Below, piece by piece: positions 48,470 through 61,540 of a stretch of DNA of 64,000 nt. The DNA is from Aurelia coerulea. Lineage: Eukaryota > Cnidaria > Scyphozoa > Semaeostomeae > Ulmaridae. A program made the position numbers and the translations under genes. The stretch lies in assembly GCA_039566865.1 (NCBI GenBank), contig CM076945.1:7615501-7679500 (forward strand), in the 5' to 3' direction. Every line of letters starts with the position of its first letter. Position 1 is the stretch's first letter. Under the pieces are notes generated by a model. That model did no database searches. It saw nothing but the letters and a program-made list of their open reading frames with translations, and had not been told where the DNA came from.

Positions 48470-51400
48470 AAATGCACCCTGCAAGAAAGATAAGGTTATA
48501 TAAACTGACCCGCTTTTTCCTAAACTGCATCACGAGAAAAAGAGGATCAATCTACCCTGCAAGAAGCACAAAGTTATATAAACTGACCCGCTTTTTCCCA
48601 AACTGCATCACAAGGATGCAGCCTATTAGAAAAAGAGGATCAGTTTACCCTGTAAGAAAGATACAGACTCGTAGTGAAAAGATTAAGCATTGAAATAAAT
48701 CAAATTCTATTATTCAACATAGAACGAGATAAAGCCTGAAAATCAAAATACCAACTATTGCAGAGACAAATGTAGATTACTCCTGCAATAGAAATTAGTA
48801 ATTACCCTGCAAAAAGGATACAGTTAAGAAAGATAAGGTTATATAAACTGACCCGCTTTTTCCTAGACTGCATCTCGAGAATGCAGCCTATTAGAAAAAG
48901 AGGATCAATTTACCCTGCAAGAAAAACAATGTTTTATAAACTGACCCTCTTTTTCCCAAACTGCATCACAAGGATGCAGCCTATTAGAAAAAGAGGATCA
49001 GTTTACCCTGTAAGAGAGTTACAGACTCGTAGTGAAAAGATTAAGCATTGAAATAAATCAAATTCTATTTTTCAACATAGAACGAGATAAAGCCTGAAAA
49101 TCAAAATACCAACTATTGCAGAGACAAATGTAAATTACTCCTGCAATAGAAATTAGTAATTAGCCTGCAAAAAAGAGACAGTTATGTAAACTGACCCGCT
49201 TTTTCCTAGACTGCATCTCGAGAATGCAGCCTATTAGAAAAAGAGGATCAATTTACCCTGCAAGAAAAACAATGTTATATAAACTGACCCGCTTTTTCCC
49301 AAACTGCATCACAAGGATGCAGCCAAGGGTGGGCATGTAGGTATGGAGACAGTGGTCCTATGTATGTCCTAGAAATCGGTTTATTTTGTCCTTCATTCAA
49401 CAATGTTTGTCCTCAAAACCAGGTTCTTATATAGGTCTTTAAAAGTAGTTTATTTTACACTACAAGTATGGACTATCTATATTTTGCAATCTCTGTCCCC
49501 AAAAGTGGGTTATTTCAATGCCTGAACCTGGACAATGCTGTCATCGAAATTGTCATGTCTGCAGAATCCGGAATTTTTTCGTGAACTTGGTGGACAAAGC
49601 TTGTCTGACAATCTTCTGCCATTTCATTGAAAATAACGGTTTATTTCTCAAGTAATGCTGGACAAATCCCGAACAAAAACGTCACATTTTGAAAATAGTG
49701 TGGATATACGGTTTTTTTATTCCTGAAAGAGGACAGAGGTGGAACCAATTATGCGGTTTGTCCAGATTATTTCTTGTATCTTGAGGACAATTTGAGGCAG
49801 ATTGTTAAAAAGCTGGTTTATTTTCGGAATAGTTTGGACATAGGTGGAAACAGTTTTCCTAAGACTGGGTAAATCAAAGGCGTCTAGAGAGACAAAGGTG
49901 GAACCAAGATGGTGGGAGAAATGGGTGTTTGATACAAACTTAGACTTAAAATGAGATGAACTCATGTAGATTTAACAAAAGTTTCCATTGCAAATGTCTG
50001 TCCCCAAAATCAGTCTTTGGTGGACAGTAGATCACATTTATTCTCCAGAAACTGGGTAGATTAATTTTTTCTCGTGGACATACATAGGACCATAGAAATT
50101 ACAGTACGTGCCCACCCTTGTGCAGCCTATTAGAAAAAGAGGATCAGTTTACCCTGTAAGAAAGATACAGACTCGTAGTGAAAAGATTAAGCATTGAAAT
50201 AAACTAAATTCTATTATTCAACATAGAACGAGATAAAGCCTGAAAATCAAAATACCAACTATTGCAGAGACAAATGTAAATTACTCCTGCAATAGAAATT
50301 AGTAATTAGCCTGCAAAAAAGATACAGTTATGTAAACTGACCCGCTTTTTCCTAGACTGCATCTCGAGAATGCAGCCTATTAGAAAAAGAGGATCAATTT
50401 ACCCTGCAAGAAAAACAATGTTTTATAAACTGACCCTCTTTTTCCCAAACTGCATCACAAGGATGCAGCCTATTAGAAAAAGAGGATCAGTTTACCCTGT
50501 AAGAAAGTTACAGACTCGTAGTGAAAAGATTAAGCATTGAATTAAATCAAATTCTATTATTCAACATAGAACGAGATAAAGCCTGAAAATCAAAATACCA
50601 ACTATTGCAGAGACAAATGTAAATTACTCCTGCAATAGAAATTAGTAATTAGCCTGCAAAAAAGAGACAGTTATGTAAACTGACCCGCTTTTTCCTAGAC
50701 TGCATCTCGAGAATGCAGCCTATTAGAAAAAGAGGATCAATTTACCCTGCAAGAAAAACAATGTGATATAAACTGACCCGCTTTTTCCCAAACTGCATCA
50801 CAAGGATGCAGCCTATTAGAAAAAGAGGATCAGTTTACCCTGTAAGAAAGATACAGACTCGTAGTGAAAAGATTAAGCATTGAAATAAACTAAATTCTAT
50901 TATTCAACATAGAACGAGATAAAGCCTGAAAATCAAAATACCAACTATTGCAGAGACAAATGTAAATTACTCCTGCAATAGAAATTAGTAATTACCCTGC
51001 AAAAAAGAGACAGTTATGTAAACTGACCCGCTTTTTCCTAGACTGCATCTCGAGAATGCAGCCTATTAGAAAAAGAGGATCAATTTACCCTGCAAGAAAA
51101 ACAAAGTTATATAAACTGACCCGCTTTTTCCCAAACTGCATCACAAGGATGCAGCCTATTAGAAAAAGAGGATCAGTTTACCCTGTAAGAAAGATACAGA
51201 CTCGTAGTGAAAAGATTAAGCATTGAAATAAACTAAATTCTATTATTCAACATAGAACGAGATAAAGCCTGAAAATCAAAATACCAACTATTGCAGAGAC
51301 AAATGTAAATTACTCCTGCAATAGAAATTAGTAATTACCCTGCAAAAAAGAGACAGTTATGTAAACTGACCCGCTTTTTCCTAGACTGCATCTCGAGAAT

Positions 51401-53300
51401 GCAGCCTATTAGAAAAAGAGGATCAATTTACCCTGCAAGAAAAACAAAGTTATATAAACTGACCCGCTTTTTCCCAAACTGCATCACAAGGATGCAGCCT
51501 ATTAGAAAAAGAGGATCAGTTTACCCTGTAAGAAAGTTACAGACTCGTAGTGAAAAGATTAAGCATTGAAATAAATTAATTCTATTATTCAACATAGAAC
51601 GAGATAAAGCCTGCAAATCAAAATACCAACTATTGCAGAGACAAATGTAAATTACTCCTGCAATAGAAATTAGTAATTAGCCTGCAAAAAAGAGACAGTT
51701 ATGTAAACTGACCCGCTTTTTCCTAGACTGCATCTCGAGAATGCAGCCTATTAGAAAAAGAGGATCAATTTACCCTGCAAGAAAAACAATGTTATATAAA
51801 CTGACCCGCTTTTTCCCAAACTGCATCACAAGGATGCAGCCTATTAGAAAAAGAGGATCAGTTTACCCTGTAAGAAAGATACAGACTCGTAGTGAAAAGA
51901 TTAAGCATTGAAATAAACTAAATTCTATTATTCAACATAGAACGAGATAAAGCCTGAAAATCAAAATACCAACTATTGCAGAGACAAATGTAAATTACTC
52001 CTGCAATAGAAATTAGTAATTACCCTGCAAAAAAGAGACAGTTATGTAAACTGACCCGCTCTTTCCTAGACTGCATCTCGAGAATGCAGCCTATTAGAAA
52101 AAGAGGATCAATTTACCCTGCAAGAAAAACAAAGTTATATAAACTGACCCGCTTTTTCCCAAACTGCATCACAAGGATGCAGCCTATTAGAAAAAGAGGA
52201 TCAGTTTACCCTGTAAGAAAGATACAGACTCGTAGTGAAAAGATTAAGCATTGAAATAAACTAAATTCTATTATTCAACATAGAACGAGATAAAGCCTGA
52301 AAATCAAAATACCAACTATTGCAGAGACAAATGTAAATTACTCCTGCAATAGAAATTAGTAATTAGCCTGCAAAAAAGAGACAGTTATGTAAACTGACCC
52401 GCTTTTTCCTAGACTGCATCTCGAGAATGCAGCCTATTAGAAAAAGAGGATCAATTTACCCTGCAAGAAAAACAAAGTTATATAAACTGACCCGCTTTTT
52501 CCCAAACTGCATCACAAGGATGCAGCCTATTAGAAAAAGAGGATCAGTTTACCCTGTAAGAAAGTTACAGACTCGTAGTGAAAAGATTAAGCATTGAAAT
52601 AAATTAATTCTATTATTCAACATAGAACGAGATAAAGCCTGAAAATCAAAATACCAACTATTGCAGAGACAAATGTAAATTACTCCTGCAATAGAAATTA
52701 GTAATTAGCCTGCAAAAAAGAGACAGTTATGTAAACTGACCCACTTTTTCCTAGACTGCATCTCGAAAATGCAGCCTATTAGAAAAAGAAGATCAGTTTA
52801 CCCTGCAAGAAATATATAGAATCATAGTTAAAAGTTTTAGCATCAAAATAAATGCATTTCTATTATTCTACATAGAACGAAATAAAGTCTGAAACATCAA
52901 AATATCAACTATTACAAAGAGAAATGTAAATTATTCCTGGATAGAATTTACTATCTATTTACCCTACAAAATAGATACAGTTATGTAAACTGACCCTCTC
53001 TTTCCTAGACTGCATCATGAGGATGCAGCGAATTATGAAGAGAGGAACAGTTTACCCTGCAAGATAGATACAGAATCATAGTTAAAGTTTCAGCCCATTA
53101 GCAAATGCAGCAAAACGAATACGTTTCTACTATTCAATACAGAACGAGGCACAGCCTGCAATTTTAAAATGCAAACTGTTAGAAAAATGAATGTTATTGA
53201 TTCCTGCAATAGAAACAAGTATTTACTCTGCAAACAAGATAAGTTATGTAAGGTTATTTCCTAAAATGCATCACGAGGATGCAGCCCAAATGACATAGGG
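48470..53300. repeat. 343-bp satellite array with two hairpins per unit
   Basis: The marker ACAGACTCGTAGTGAAAAG occurs at 48663, 49021, 50167, 50510, 50853, 51196, 51539, 51881, 52224 and 52567; spacing is 342-343 bp apart from the first interval (358) and the one holding the insertion 49324-50120. Adjacent units look more than 95 percent identical; units after 52790 decay. Each unit has two hairpins built on AACTGACCCGCTTTTTCC and its near inverse GAAAAAGAGGATCAGTTT with TGCATCTCGAGAATGCA or TGCATCACAAGGATGCA at the tip, about 95 bp apart. No coding capacity. Confidence 0.95.
49324..50120. mobile_element. 797-bp TIR element in the satellite, target duplication TGCAGC
   Basis: CAAGGGTGGGCATGTAGG at 49324 is inverted at CGTGCCCACCCTTG ending 50120, with GGTCCTATGTATGTCC subterminal repeats on both sides and many GGACA/TGTCC plus GGTTTATTT motifs inside. 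TGCAGC is present at 49318-49323 and 50121-50126. Insertion is in the tip of one satellite hairpin. Confidence 0.9.
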
Positions 53301-55990
53301 GATCATTATACCCTACAACGATGATCTATATTCATAATCCATAAGTGACTGTAGCCATTGAAAATAAGAATTTGACTAGGTTGCTTAACTACATTGCACA
53401 TTGAACTTAGCTTCACCATTCTCCGGCCGCAAGAATGATGATTCTAAGTACAAGGTACACCAAATAATAATATGATAATGTAATGTAAATACTGAAAGGA
53501 GCGAAGGGTACTTCATTTGAAATTAAGAAAAAGAGAAGTAGGCTTTGTCCTATCACAGAGAGATGCAGTTAGAACTAATTTGTTCCTTCCTAGACTACGT
53601 TTAAATGACACAATCCTTTGCAAGGAAAAATCGATATTTTTTCCTTCTTATTTGGCAGGGAGATAGATGTTCAGCTACCGGATTAAAAAAGAGTGGAACC
53701 CTAGCTACGCCTCTCATCTGGCCACGCCTCACCTTCAAACATTGCTCAGTAAACTCAATGTTAGGAAGCAACCCGGCGGCGGCACTCATTTGGTTTTTTT
53801 GCAATTCTCTATTTACGTCCTTTTTGTGGGGAATACCTGCCTCGACTTTCACATATCCTAGTTGCCTTAGAAGAAGCCCAAACTATATCAATAATTGAAC
53901 ACATTTTGGACATGACCATGCATCTGGCAAAATCTTGGAACTGTGTGTAGTTGTAGTAGCATGCACGTACATAGCGTCAAGAGTTGAAGCTGTGTGTATT
54001 CTATCAAAGATAATAGCATTACTTCTCGATTGAAATACCTCTTCGTATTGCCATTAATAAACATTGTTTCCGCTTCTTTACTGCAGAAAAGATTTTTCGT
54101 ACGCATTCCATCATCAACAAGTATTATATTATTAGTGCAAATCATGGACCATTTCGCGGATGATTTGTTTGTTTCCTGGAGTTTTCCAAACACCAATTTC
54201 TGCATGTTTCCAAACAATGTGTATTAAGCTTGAGCGCTGACTTCCACCAGGAGTCTATACCCATTTTTAAATGGGAACGGAACAACGATTGTAATTCATC
54301 CTGTTTCTCCTAATCCTAGATGTTGCTCTATAGGCACCTGGACCGCTTGCTGTTGTCCACGCTCCCTTTCTATTATTCTCATGAAAAAGTATAAAAATTT
54401 GGACATCTTGCCGGTAGGAATGAAATTCTTCTCTTACCAAGAGCAATGCAAACTGCTTTCTTTTGTCTTTAATCTCTTTGAAATAAATGTGCTTGTGTTC
54501 CCCCAGTTTGAAAAGGTACCGCGGACGGTCGACAAGTTGACCTAAATATTGCACAGCACAACAAAGATGTTTTGTCATTGAGTTCTAGCGTAATTATATT
54601 GTGTCTTCTTTGGAAAAATGCACATATCATTCGCGAAGCTGGACTGAAAAAGTTCAGATGCTTCCAAGAAGAACGCTAGGCTGCGTAAAAACCCCGTTAT
54701 CCATGCAGCAAGGAAGAAAGGTGGTTGTTCACTTATAGTATACCAACTGCATCAGGATCTGCTATAGTTTGCATAGGATCTTTCTGAATAACCAAATTAT
54801 TTTAATGGAAACAGCAATGTGGACACATAACTCAATACACGTTCTCCACATCTCTTCCTCTGCATTCCATGTTGATGCTGGAAATATTTTGGTCCAACAG
54901 GAAGAACTAAAAAAAGAGAGGCACCTTTTAGGAACAGGCTCATGAACATTTTTCACAAGAAATCTGAAAATTCCAAAATTCCAAAATTCCAAACGTTTGG
55001 CAGGCCACAATAAATCGTACAATGAACCGATTTTGAAGATTTATGACTTATTCGTTAGCAGAAAGCCTGAATTAGATACTAGAATTTTTTGCAAATTTTT
55101 TTATTTTCAGTTTTTAGAGCTGCAAGCGAGTTTCCTAAGATTTTAGTTTTCGAAAACACTGAAAGCGATTTAAAAAATAGATCACATTTTCTAAAGAATC
55201 GGCACGAATGGACAAAGAGAGAACCCCCAAGCTTCCCATATTCGCCTGCAGTCGCAGGGATAATCTACTATCTATTGGACTTATCAGACTGAAATGTTTC
55301 TTAACGGCATATTTGCTAGACTAAACTGGTTCTTGTTATAAAAGGCCGTTTAAAAGACACTAATAGTAGCCTCAGCCTCCTCTAGAAAATTAAGAAACTC
55401 TGCTATTGCCGATCAGGGGTTAACTATATTTCAATAATCTTTCGCAATTCTTTGTAATGATATGCAAAGTGTTTTTAAACAAAGAAGAGTGCATTGCTAC
55501 AGTATTAAAATGTCTCATTAATGTCTATGATTTGGTTTTTTCTTGCTATCCATCCTCAAAACATTTATTAGCGGTTTTCGTCATTTTTATCCCTAGAGTA
55601 GCGTAAAATTAAACGATTAAGACATGAAAAGTAAGAATTTGATCAACTGAAATATGACTTACATTTATACGCTTCTTTGTCCACCTCTCTCATGCATACA
55701 CACAGGCATCAAGCACATGGCGATACAAATTGTTTGCAAGTTCGGTCTCCTTTGGTGTTCCTACTTTGATCGGGGGGTTGTCTCTGAAGTTGTTGACAAT
55801 CCAGGCAATGATTGAATTTACCTTCAGGGTGATCAGGATGCTGACAAGCGGTAAACCTATGCAACTTTTTGGAACCAAATGAAACTTCCTGCAACTGTCA
55901 ATTGACCCCAGAAACTCAGCTGGCGACCACCTCAAAGGCATCACTCCTAACTGCTTGACCGTCAGCGATGACTATATTGGGTCCTTGCTG
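53301..55990. other. unassigned region with short open frames
   Basis: Minus-strand frames at 53852-53601, 54217-53888, 54578-54267 and 55022-54762 and a plus frame at 55089-55292 (preceded by a TTATTTTCAG acceptor-like site) are longer than the local average, but I recognise no family in any. They could be debris of one degraded transposon gene. No conserved motif supports this. Confidence 0.25.
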
Positions 55991-56044
55991 TGATTTATGA
56001 AGTTATTTGTCTAGTTTTTTTGACAATTTTTCTTTTCCTCACAC

Positions 56045-57825
56045 TCACACGTTATTTTTTATAAGAAACTAAGAATTTGAGCCAGTACTGAAAGCGTCTT
56101 AAAAACATCAAATCTTCAGTACTTACTACTTTCTGTCATTAGGGTCAAGAATTTTGACTTTACTTGCTAATATAACCTTGTATCTCAGATTTTGAGTACT
56201 GAGAGTTTCTTACAAGTTTCTTAACAGTTCCATAGCTATCTCCATGTTCACTACCTGTTCCCTCGTGACCATTTAACACAAAAAGTTTTTGAAGCTATTT
56301 GAATGTTTAGATATTGCTGAAGTTCCTTGGGGTTCCTTCTGAGTATATGATACAGCAAACGATTGAAAATGAATAGGTACAAATACCTTACAGTTCAGTT
56401 CAGTTTTCATATTTCAAATTCCACTACATGCAATTTATAACCTAACTATACTATACATACGAATAACTAAACTACAAAGATAATTGTCACAGAAAATGAA
56501 CACAATGATACAGAAAATTAATACAATATACAAATACAAAGAGGGGCTAAATAAATAAATTGTATGCAGGGAATTACTTTGAGGAGGAGCTCTCTCAATA
56601 GGTAAACTAATCGAGGAGAGAGCCCCCCACCCCCTATCCTGAGATACTATCAGATGAAAATAGAAGTTGTGCATTTCCCTTTTAAAAATTGATAGAAATT
56701 GTTCAGGTGTCATAAAAGATTCATCGGTTGACCTTGTTTAGCAAGTAAATTTTTAGTTTTGTTTTGAATGATATTTTTGTTGGAGCATTTCTGCGTTCAA
56801 TAGGTAATGTGTTCCAAAGTTTAGCACCAAGATATCGAATTGACTTGAGGCCATATTGAAGACTGTTTTTTCGTGTTAAGTATAGATCCCCATGACTGGC
56901 CTGTCTAGTGGAATGGAATACTGATGAACAGATGAACTGAATAAGAAAAAGTCATGAGAGCAACTAGGTGAAGTCTTATTAACAGAATCAAAAACAAAAG
57001 TTAAGAGTCGGAGTTCAAAGAGCTCAGAAATTTTTAGGAGTTTGAGGTCAATGAAGATTGGAAGAGATGGAGACATGCGAGGCTGAAATGAGATAGCTCT
57101 GACTGCTTTTTTCTGTAATTTGAAAATTGGATCAATGTATGATGCATATGTTTGACCCCAAACAATAAGACCATATTGCAAGAAGGACAGAAACAAAGCA
57201 TTATACAAGCAAAGTAAAACATCTAATGGAAGTAAGTTCCTAATTTTGAAAAACATTCCACATGTTCTTGCTAATTTTTTAGAGAGTTCACTGAGATGGA
57301 ATTTCCAGCTTAGATGCTCATCCAGGAGGAGACCTAAGAAATTAACAAATTTAACTCATTTGACACCTTTCTTGCCTATTTTGATATCAGAATCAGAAGG
57401 AACATTGACAGATGAAGAATGGAAGATAATATGGTTTGTCTTGTCAATTTTTAATGATAATTTATTAGCATCAAGCTTAAGGATTTCCTTTGCCAAAAAA
57501 TAAGGTCTAAGTTTCTTAATTGTTTCCGATCTGAAAGTTGAGTTTCGAGTTTCTAACAAGAGGTTTCTTATATGTATACACGTATCTTGTTTATGAGAGA
57601 CTGACCATAAGCAACTCAACTCTCAGGTCGCCAAAATTTAAGAAACTCCACTAAGGCTACAAAAAGCATTGTTTTGAAATGTCAACAAGGGCACAGGTAG
57701 TGAACATGAAGAATGTTATGGAACCTCTAAGAAACTCGTAAGAAACTCTGAGTACTGAAAATCTCATAATTTTAAGAAGCTTTCAGTACTAGCCCAAATT
57801 CTTAATTTCTTTTAAAAAAACGTGA
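56045..57825. mobile_element. TIR/foldback element split by a retrotransposon
   Basis: Left arm 56055-56290 (AAACTAAGAATTTGAGCC, CAGTACTGAAAG, TTCACTACCTGTTCCCT) is inverted in the right arm 57665-57822 (AGGGCACAGGTAGTGAAC, CTTTCAGTACT, AAATTCTTAATTTC). The middle is occupied by the RT fragment below. Confidence 0.75.
56390..57620 (-). mobile_element. non-LTR reverse transcriptase fragment, family D-like
   Basis: Reading downward from 57500: LDANKLSLKIDKTNHIIFHS, then frames with LGLLLDEHLSWKFHLSEL, FFKIRNLLPLDVLLCLYNAL, LQYGLIVWGQTYASYI, FKLQKKAVRAISFQP and YLGAKLWNTLPIERRN. This is the thumb and C-terminus of a CR1/L2-type ORF2. The RT active site is missing. The 3-prime end is near 56395, with a short CTGAA-type repeat. 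Confidence 0.85.
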
Positions 57826-58064
57826 GGCCCGAGTTACACGACGTCGGATTGGTTTTCACTTCGGATTGCCTTCCCCAATCCGAAGCAAAAGCACTACGCT
57901 TTTTGAAGTGATTACACGACTTCGGATTGCCTTTTGCTCCGTTTTGCGTCGCTGTTACACGATGTCGGATTGTAATGTACTGCGCAGACAAAAACCTCTC
58001 TTTCGTATTTTGGCGGAGGGCGGAGGAGGCAAAGTGATTAGGAATGAGGTTTCGGAGTGAAAAT

Positions 58065-59227
58065 CCCGGGGGCACTTGGTACCTGATGTGTTATCATGCG
58101 CGTACAAAAAAACGCGGGAAAGGGTGCCTTTCTTCAAAGTAGGCACGGACCCGCGCGGGCCCGTGTTTAGGGGTGCCAAATCGACCATAATTTCAAAAAA
58201 GGGTCTCTTATTTTGCATTTCATAAGTTCCTAACTCCAGTGCAATGATATTCTAATCAAAATTTCTAAAATAGAAATTGTAACGAGTTAAAGAACTTGAA
58301 AAAGCAGACCAGGACAAGATGGGGGTAGGAATTCGGGAGTGAGTTTCTTCCTCTTCTACCCTGCGTACCAGACTCTATAAAATAGCATCTGTAACATCAT
58401 TTTAACATTATTAACATCATGGGGGGTATGGGTATGGGGGGGTCATTGCCCCCACCACTTTTTTCGAAAGATGGTTCTCGAGACTCCTTTAAAACCGAAG
58501 AGAAAATGGCTTGGCAAAGGTTGGGTAAGAATTTTCTGATAAATGCCAAAGCTTCCATTTTAGCACTGGCAAGAATGGAATCAGGGGATTCATTCTATGC
58601 CAAAGTAAAGGGTGCATCTTCAAAAATTTTCCTCGTGCTCCGATGAATAGGATAAATGTCACAAAACTACAAAGGTTTTCTTGCCACAAATGGCAAGCAT
58701 GATGTTGGGAGATGCTTTCTAAGCCAAAGTAAAAGATGTTTCTACAAAAATTTTCCTCGTGCTCTACTTTATTGAACAACTGTCGTAAAACTATCAAAGT
58801 TACCTTGTCGCTATTGGTAAGCATGATATTAGGAGATGCATTCTCATCCAAAATAAAGGGCGTGTCCCAAAAAATTTCCTGAGGGCTTCGCCGCCAGACC
58901 CTCTCATTTCAATACCCCCACTTAATTTACCTTAGCCAAGCCACTGTGGTAGCATCTATAAAATTATGTTTTAGAGAGTCTGGTACCCAGGGTACTTCTC
59001 TTCAAATCACACCGGCAATATTAGCAATTTTAATAACTGACTTATCAGCGATTAGGGTAGCTGAAATTGAGAAGCTCTATTTTGACGCGGGAAAGGGTAT
59101 GTTCTGAAGAAAATTTTCCGCGATTAGGGTATGTATTTCGCTAAAACAGGTCGGCGTTTAGGGTGCATATGTTAAACCTTTGTACGAGCATGATACTATA
59201 TGAAAGTATAGAAGTGGCCCCCCCGGG
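58065..59227. mobile_element. middle element of the nest, CCCGGGGG termini
   Basis: CCCGGGGGCACTTGGTACC at 58065 is inverted at AAGTGGCCCCCCCGGG ending 59227, with ATCATGC.CGTAC and GCGGGAAAGGGT subterminal blocks on both sides. The flanks TGAAAAT at 58058-58064 and 59228-59234 (GTGAAAAT if one terminal G is counted) are a 7- or 8-bp target duplication. Confidence 0.88.
58357..58994. mobile_element. inner TA-flanked element of the nest, with internal tandem repeats
   Basis: TACCCTGCGTACCAGACTCT at 58357 is inverted at AGAGTCTGGTACCCAGGGTA ending 58994. Inside are about three diverged tandem copies of a roughly 125-bp unit (58555-58860) marked by AAAATTTTCCTCGTGCTC and GCATTCTAAGCCAAAGTAAA-like blocks. 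Confidence 0.85.
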
Positions 59228-59604
59228 TGAAAATCACTTCGGATTCAGTTGTTACACGAGATGGAATGCGATGCGAAGCGAAGTACTTCGGATTGATTTT
59301 CACTTCACCTCCAGAGCGGAGTGACTTTCACTTCGGTTTCACCCACCGAAGTGCTTCGGATTGCCTCGGCGTCGTGTAACTGAAACCCTTATCCGAAGTG
59401 AACAGCAATTCGCAGTGAACCCAATCCGGCGTCGTGTAACTCAGGACCAAGTCTTTTTTAGCAAACCAACTGGGTGGGCAATGACCTAAGCCCTTTCGTG
59501 AAGTCTTTCTATCTATCATGTCGAACAATAGGTTTATTGTTTCTTTTATTAAAGGAAACAGTAGTAGATGGCTCCCAGACATGTTACCTAAACTCTATTG
59601 GTAG

Positions 59605-61540
59605 TATGTTGGTAGTATATTGGTACTAGACAAAGCAGTTCCTTCAACAGAAATTTCGAGCTTAGATGTTGAGGGGAAAACAATTACTAAAGAAAAGGAT
59701 ATAGCTGAAGCACTTAATCATCATTTTACCACCATAGAACCGAAACTTGCTAGCAAGTTAGAGTCTAGGCCTGATGATGATTCTCTCAAGCATATCAACA
59801 TTCAACAGAACAAAATAACATTTGTACCCATTGATGAAACATATGTGCTGAACGCCATAAAGCAACTGAAAAATGGCAAAGCACCAGGCCCAGACAAGAT
59901 CTCCACTATGCTAATTAAAGATGCAGCAGACTTCATTTGGAAGCCATTAACCATGGTTTTCAACTCGTCATTGAAGTTTGGTGTCTTCCCAGATATCTGG
60001 AAATTAGCAAGAGTCACACCAATTTTTAAAGCAGGTTCGAAAAGGGATGGAAACAATTATAGGCCGATCTCGGTCATCTCAGTTTTTTCTAGGATGTTGG
60101 AAAAAATAGTTCACGATCAGCTCATTGATTATCTCATAACTAACAAAGTATTGACACCAAATCAATCTGCTTTTCGAAAACTGTATTCAACTGTAACGTC
60201 CCTGATAAATGGTACTGATTGCTAGTATGACAATATGGATAAAAAACAGCTCAACTTGGCCATATTTCTTGATTTAAAAAGGCGTTTGATACCGTAGATC
60301 ATACAATACTGATAAAAAAGTTAGGTGCACTCGGTATCAGGGCAAGTTCAGGAGAATGGTTCACATCCTTCCTAAGTGGTAGGAAACAATTCTGCTCAGT
60401 TAATGGACAACAGTCGGGGGATAGATTGGTAACATGTGGTGTACCTCAAGGATCCTGCTTGGGACCACTCCTATTTATAATCTACCTAAATGACTTTGAA
60501 AAATGCTTAGAATTCTCCAGAGCTACTATGTATGCAGATGACACACATGTTACATTAACATCTAGTAACGTCGATGATCTAATTACAAATGCCAAAAAAG
60601 AATTAAGAAACATCTCGGAATGGATGCGGATAAACAAGTTAAGTGCAAACCCGAAAAAACCTGAATACATGATCATTGGCCATCCACGGAGGACAAATAA
60701 GGTTGAAATCTCAGAACCACTGAATCTTAACAATTCAGAAAATAAGTGTGTGGTGAAGACCAAATCACTAGGGGTTATTGTGGATGAAGGGCTAAACTGG
60801 GATGAACAATTCAACAAAGTGAAAGGGAAGATTAGTGGCGGTCTTAAGTCACTAAAAAAATTGAAAAATCTCATTTCCCAATCCCAGCTGGACCATGTGT
60901 ACCGTGCACTTGTCGAAAGCCATCTGCGATACGCCTATGTTATTTGGGGGAGTCTTCCTAAAACAAAATTGAATACCCTCCAACGTCTGCAGGACAGAGC
61001 CCATTCGATTATTGATAAGGCCAGACTAAAAGACAATTGGTCTCATAATTGCTGGTTGACCGTTGAACAACTAATAAACTTTGATCGATCAGTTATGACA
61101 TACAAAATAATCAACAGGCAAGGTCCCGAAAGCCTTTGAGGTAAATACCATCATAGGACCCAGCATTGCAACTACAGAACAAGGAATTGCAGGGACCTAC
61201 AAATCCCAAGAAATAATCTTGAATATGTCAAGAAAGGCTTTCACTATTCGGCTCTGAAAGCTTGGAACGATATACCCATCAATATCAGAGAGCTCCCTAC
61301 ACTTAGTAGATTCAAAAAACAATTGAAAAGTTATTTTATGTGCTGAACACAACCCCTAAAACACGACGCCCTGGAAGAGCAGCTACTATTAGGTAGGTTG
61401 CTGTACATAATTTTGCTTTAACTGTATATAGACTATATTAATGTAATTAGGATATTTATTTTCTTATTTAAGTATTGCGTTAGTAAGCTGAAGGGTTCTT
61501 GTGTATGAATATTTTAAATTGAAAAAAAAAAATGAAAATG
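59605..61540 (+). mobile_element. non-LTR retrotransposon family B, 5-prime truncated RT copy
   Basis: The best RT in the window. Fingers: LKNGKAPGPDKISTMLIKDA, WKLARVTPIFKAGSK, NNYRPISVISVFSRMLEKI. A stop at 60222, then a frameshift near 60280 (DLKKAFDTVDHTILIKKLG). Palm: VPQGSCLGPLLFIIYLNDF and MYADDTHVTL (intact YADD). Thumb: TKSLGVIVDEGLNWDEQF, RYAYVIWGSLPKTKLNTL; a stop at 61137; then GFHYSALKAWNDIPINIREL and a stop at 61343. A 3-prime UTR and A-run (about 61520-61531) follow. The endonuclease domain is absent. Dead copy, CR1/L2-like group by motif style. Confidence 0.92.

Larger units (their letters stand above)
57826..59448. mobile_element. outer MITE of a triple nest, GAGTTACACGACG termini
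   Basis: GGCCCGAGTTACACGACGTC at 57826 is inverted at GGCGTCGTGTAACTCAGGACC ending 59448. CTTCGGATTG/CAATCCGAAG subterminal motifs repeat many times on both sides. Its body is interrupted by 58065-59227. Confidence 0.88.

Noticed and set aside
48470..53300. CRISPR-like array
   Set aside because: The repeat unit is 343 bp without unique spacers, in an animal genome; it is a satellite.
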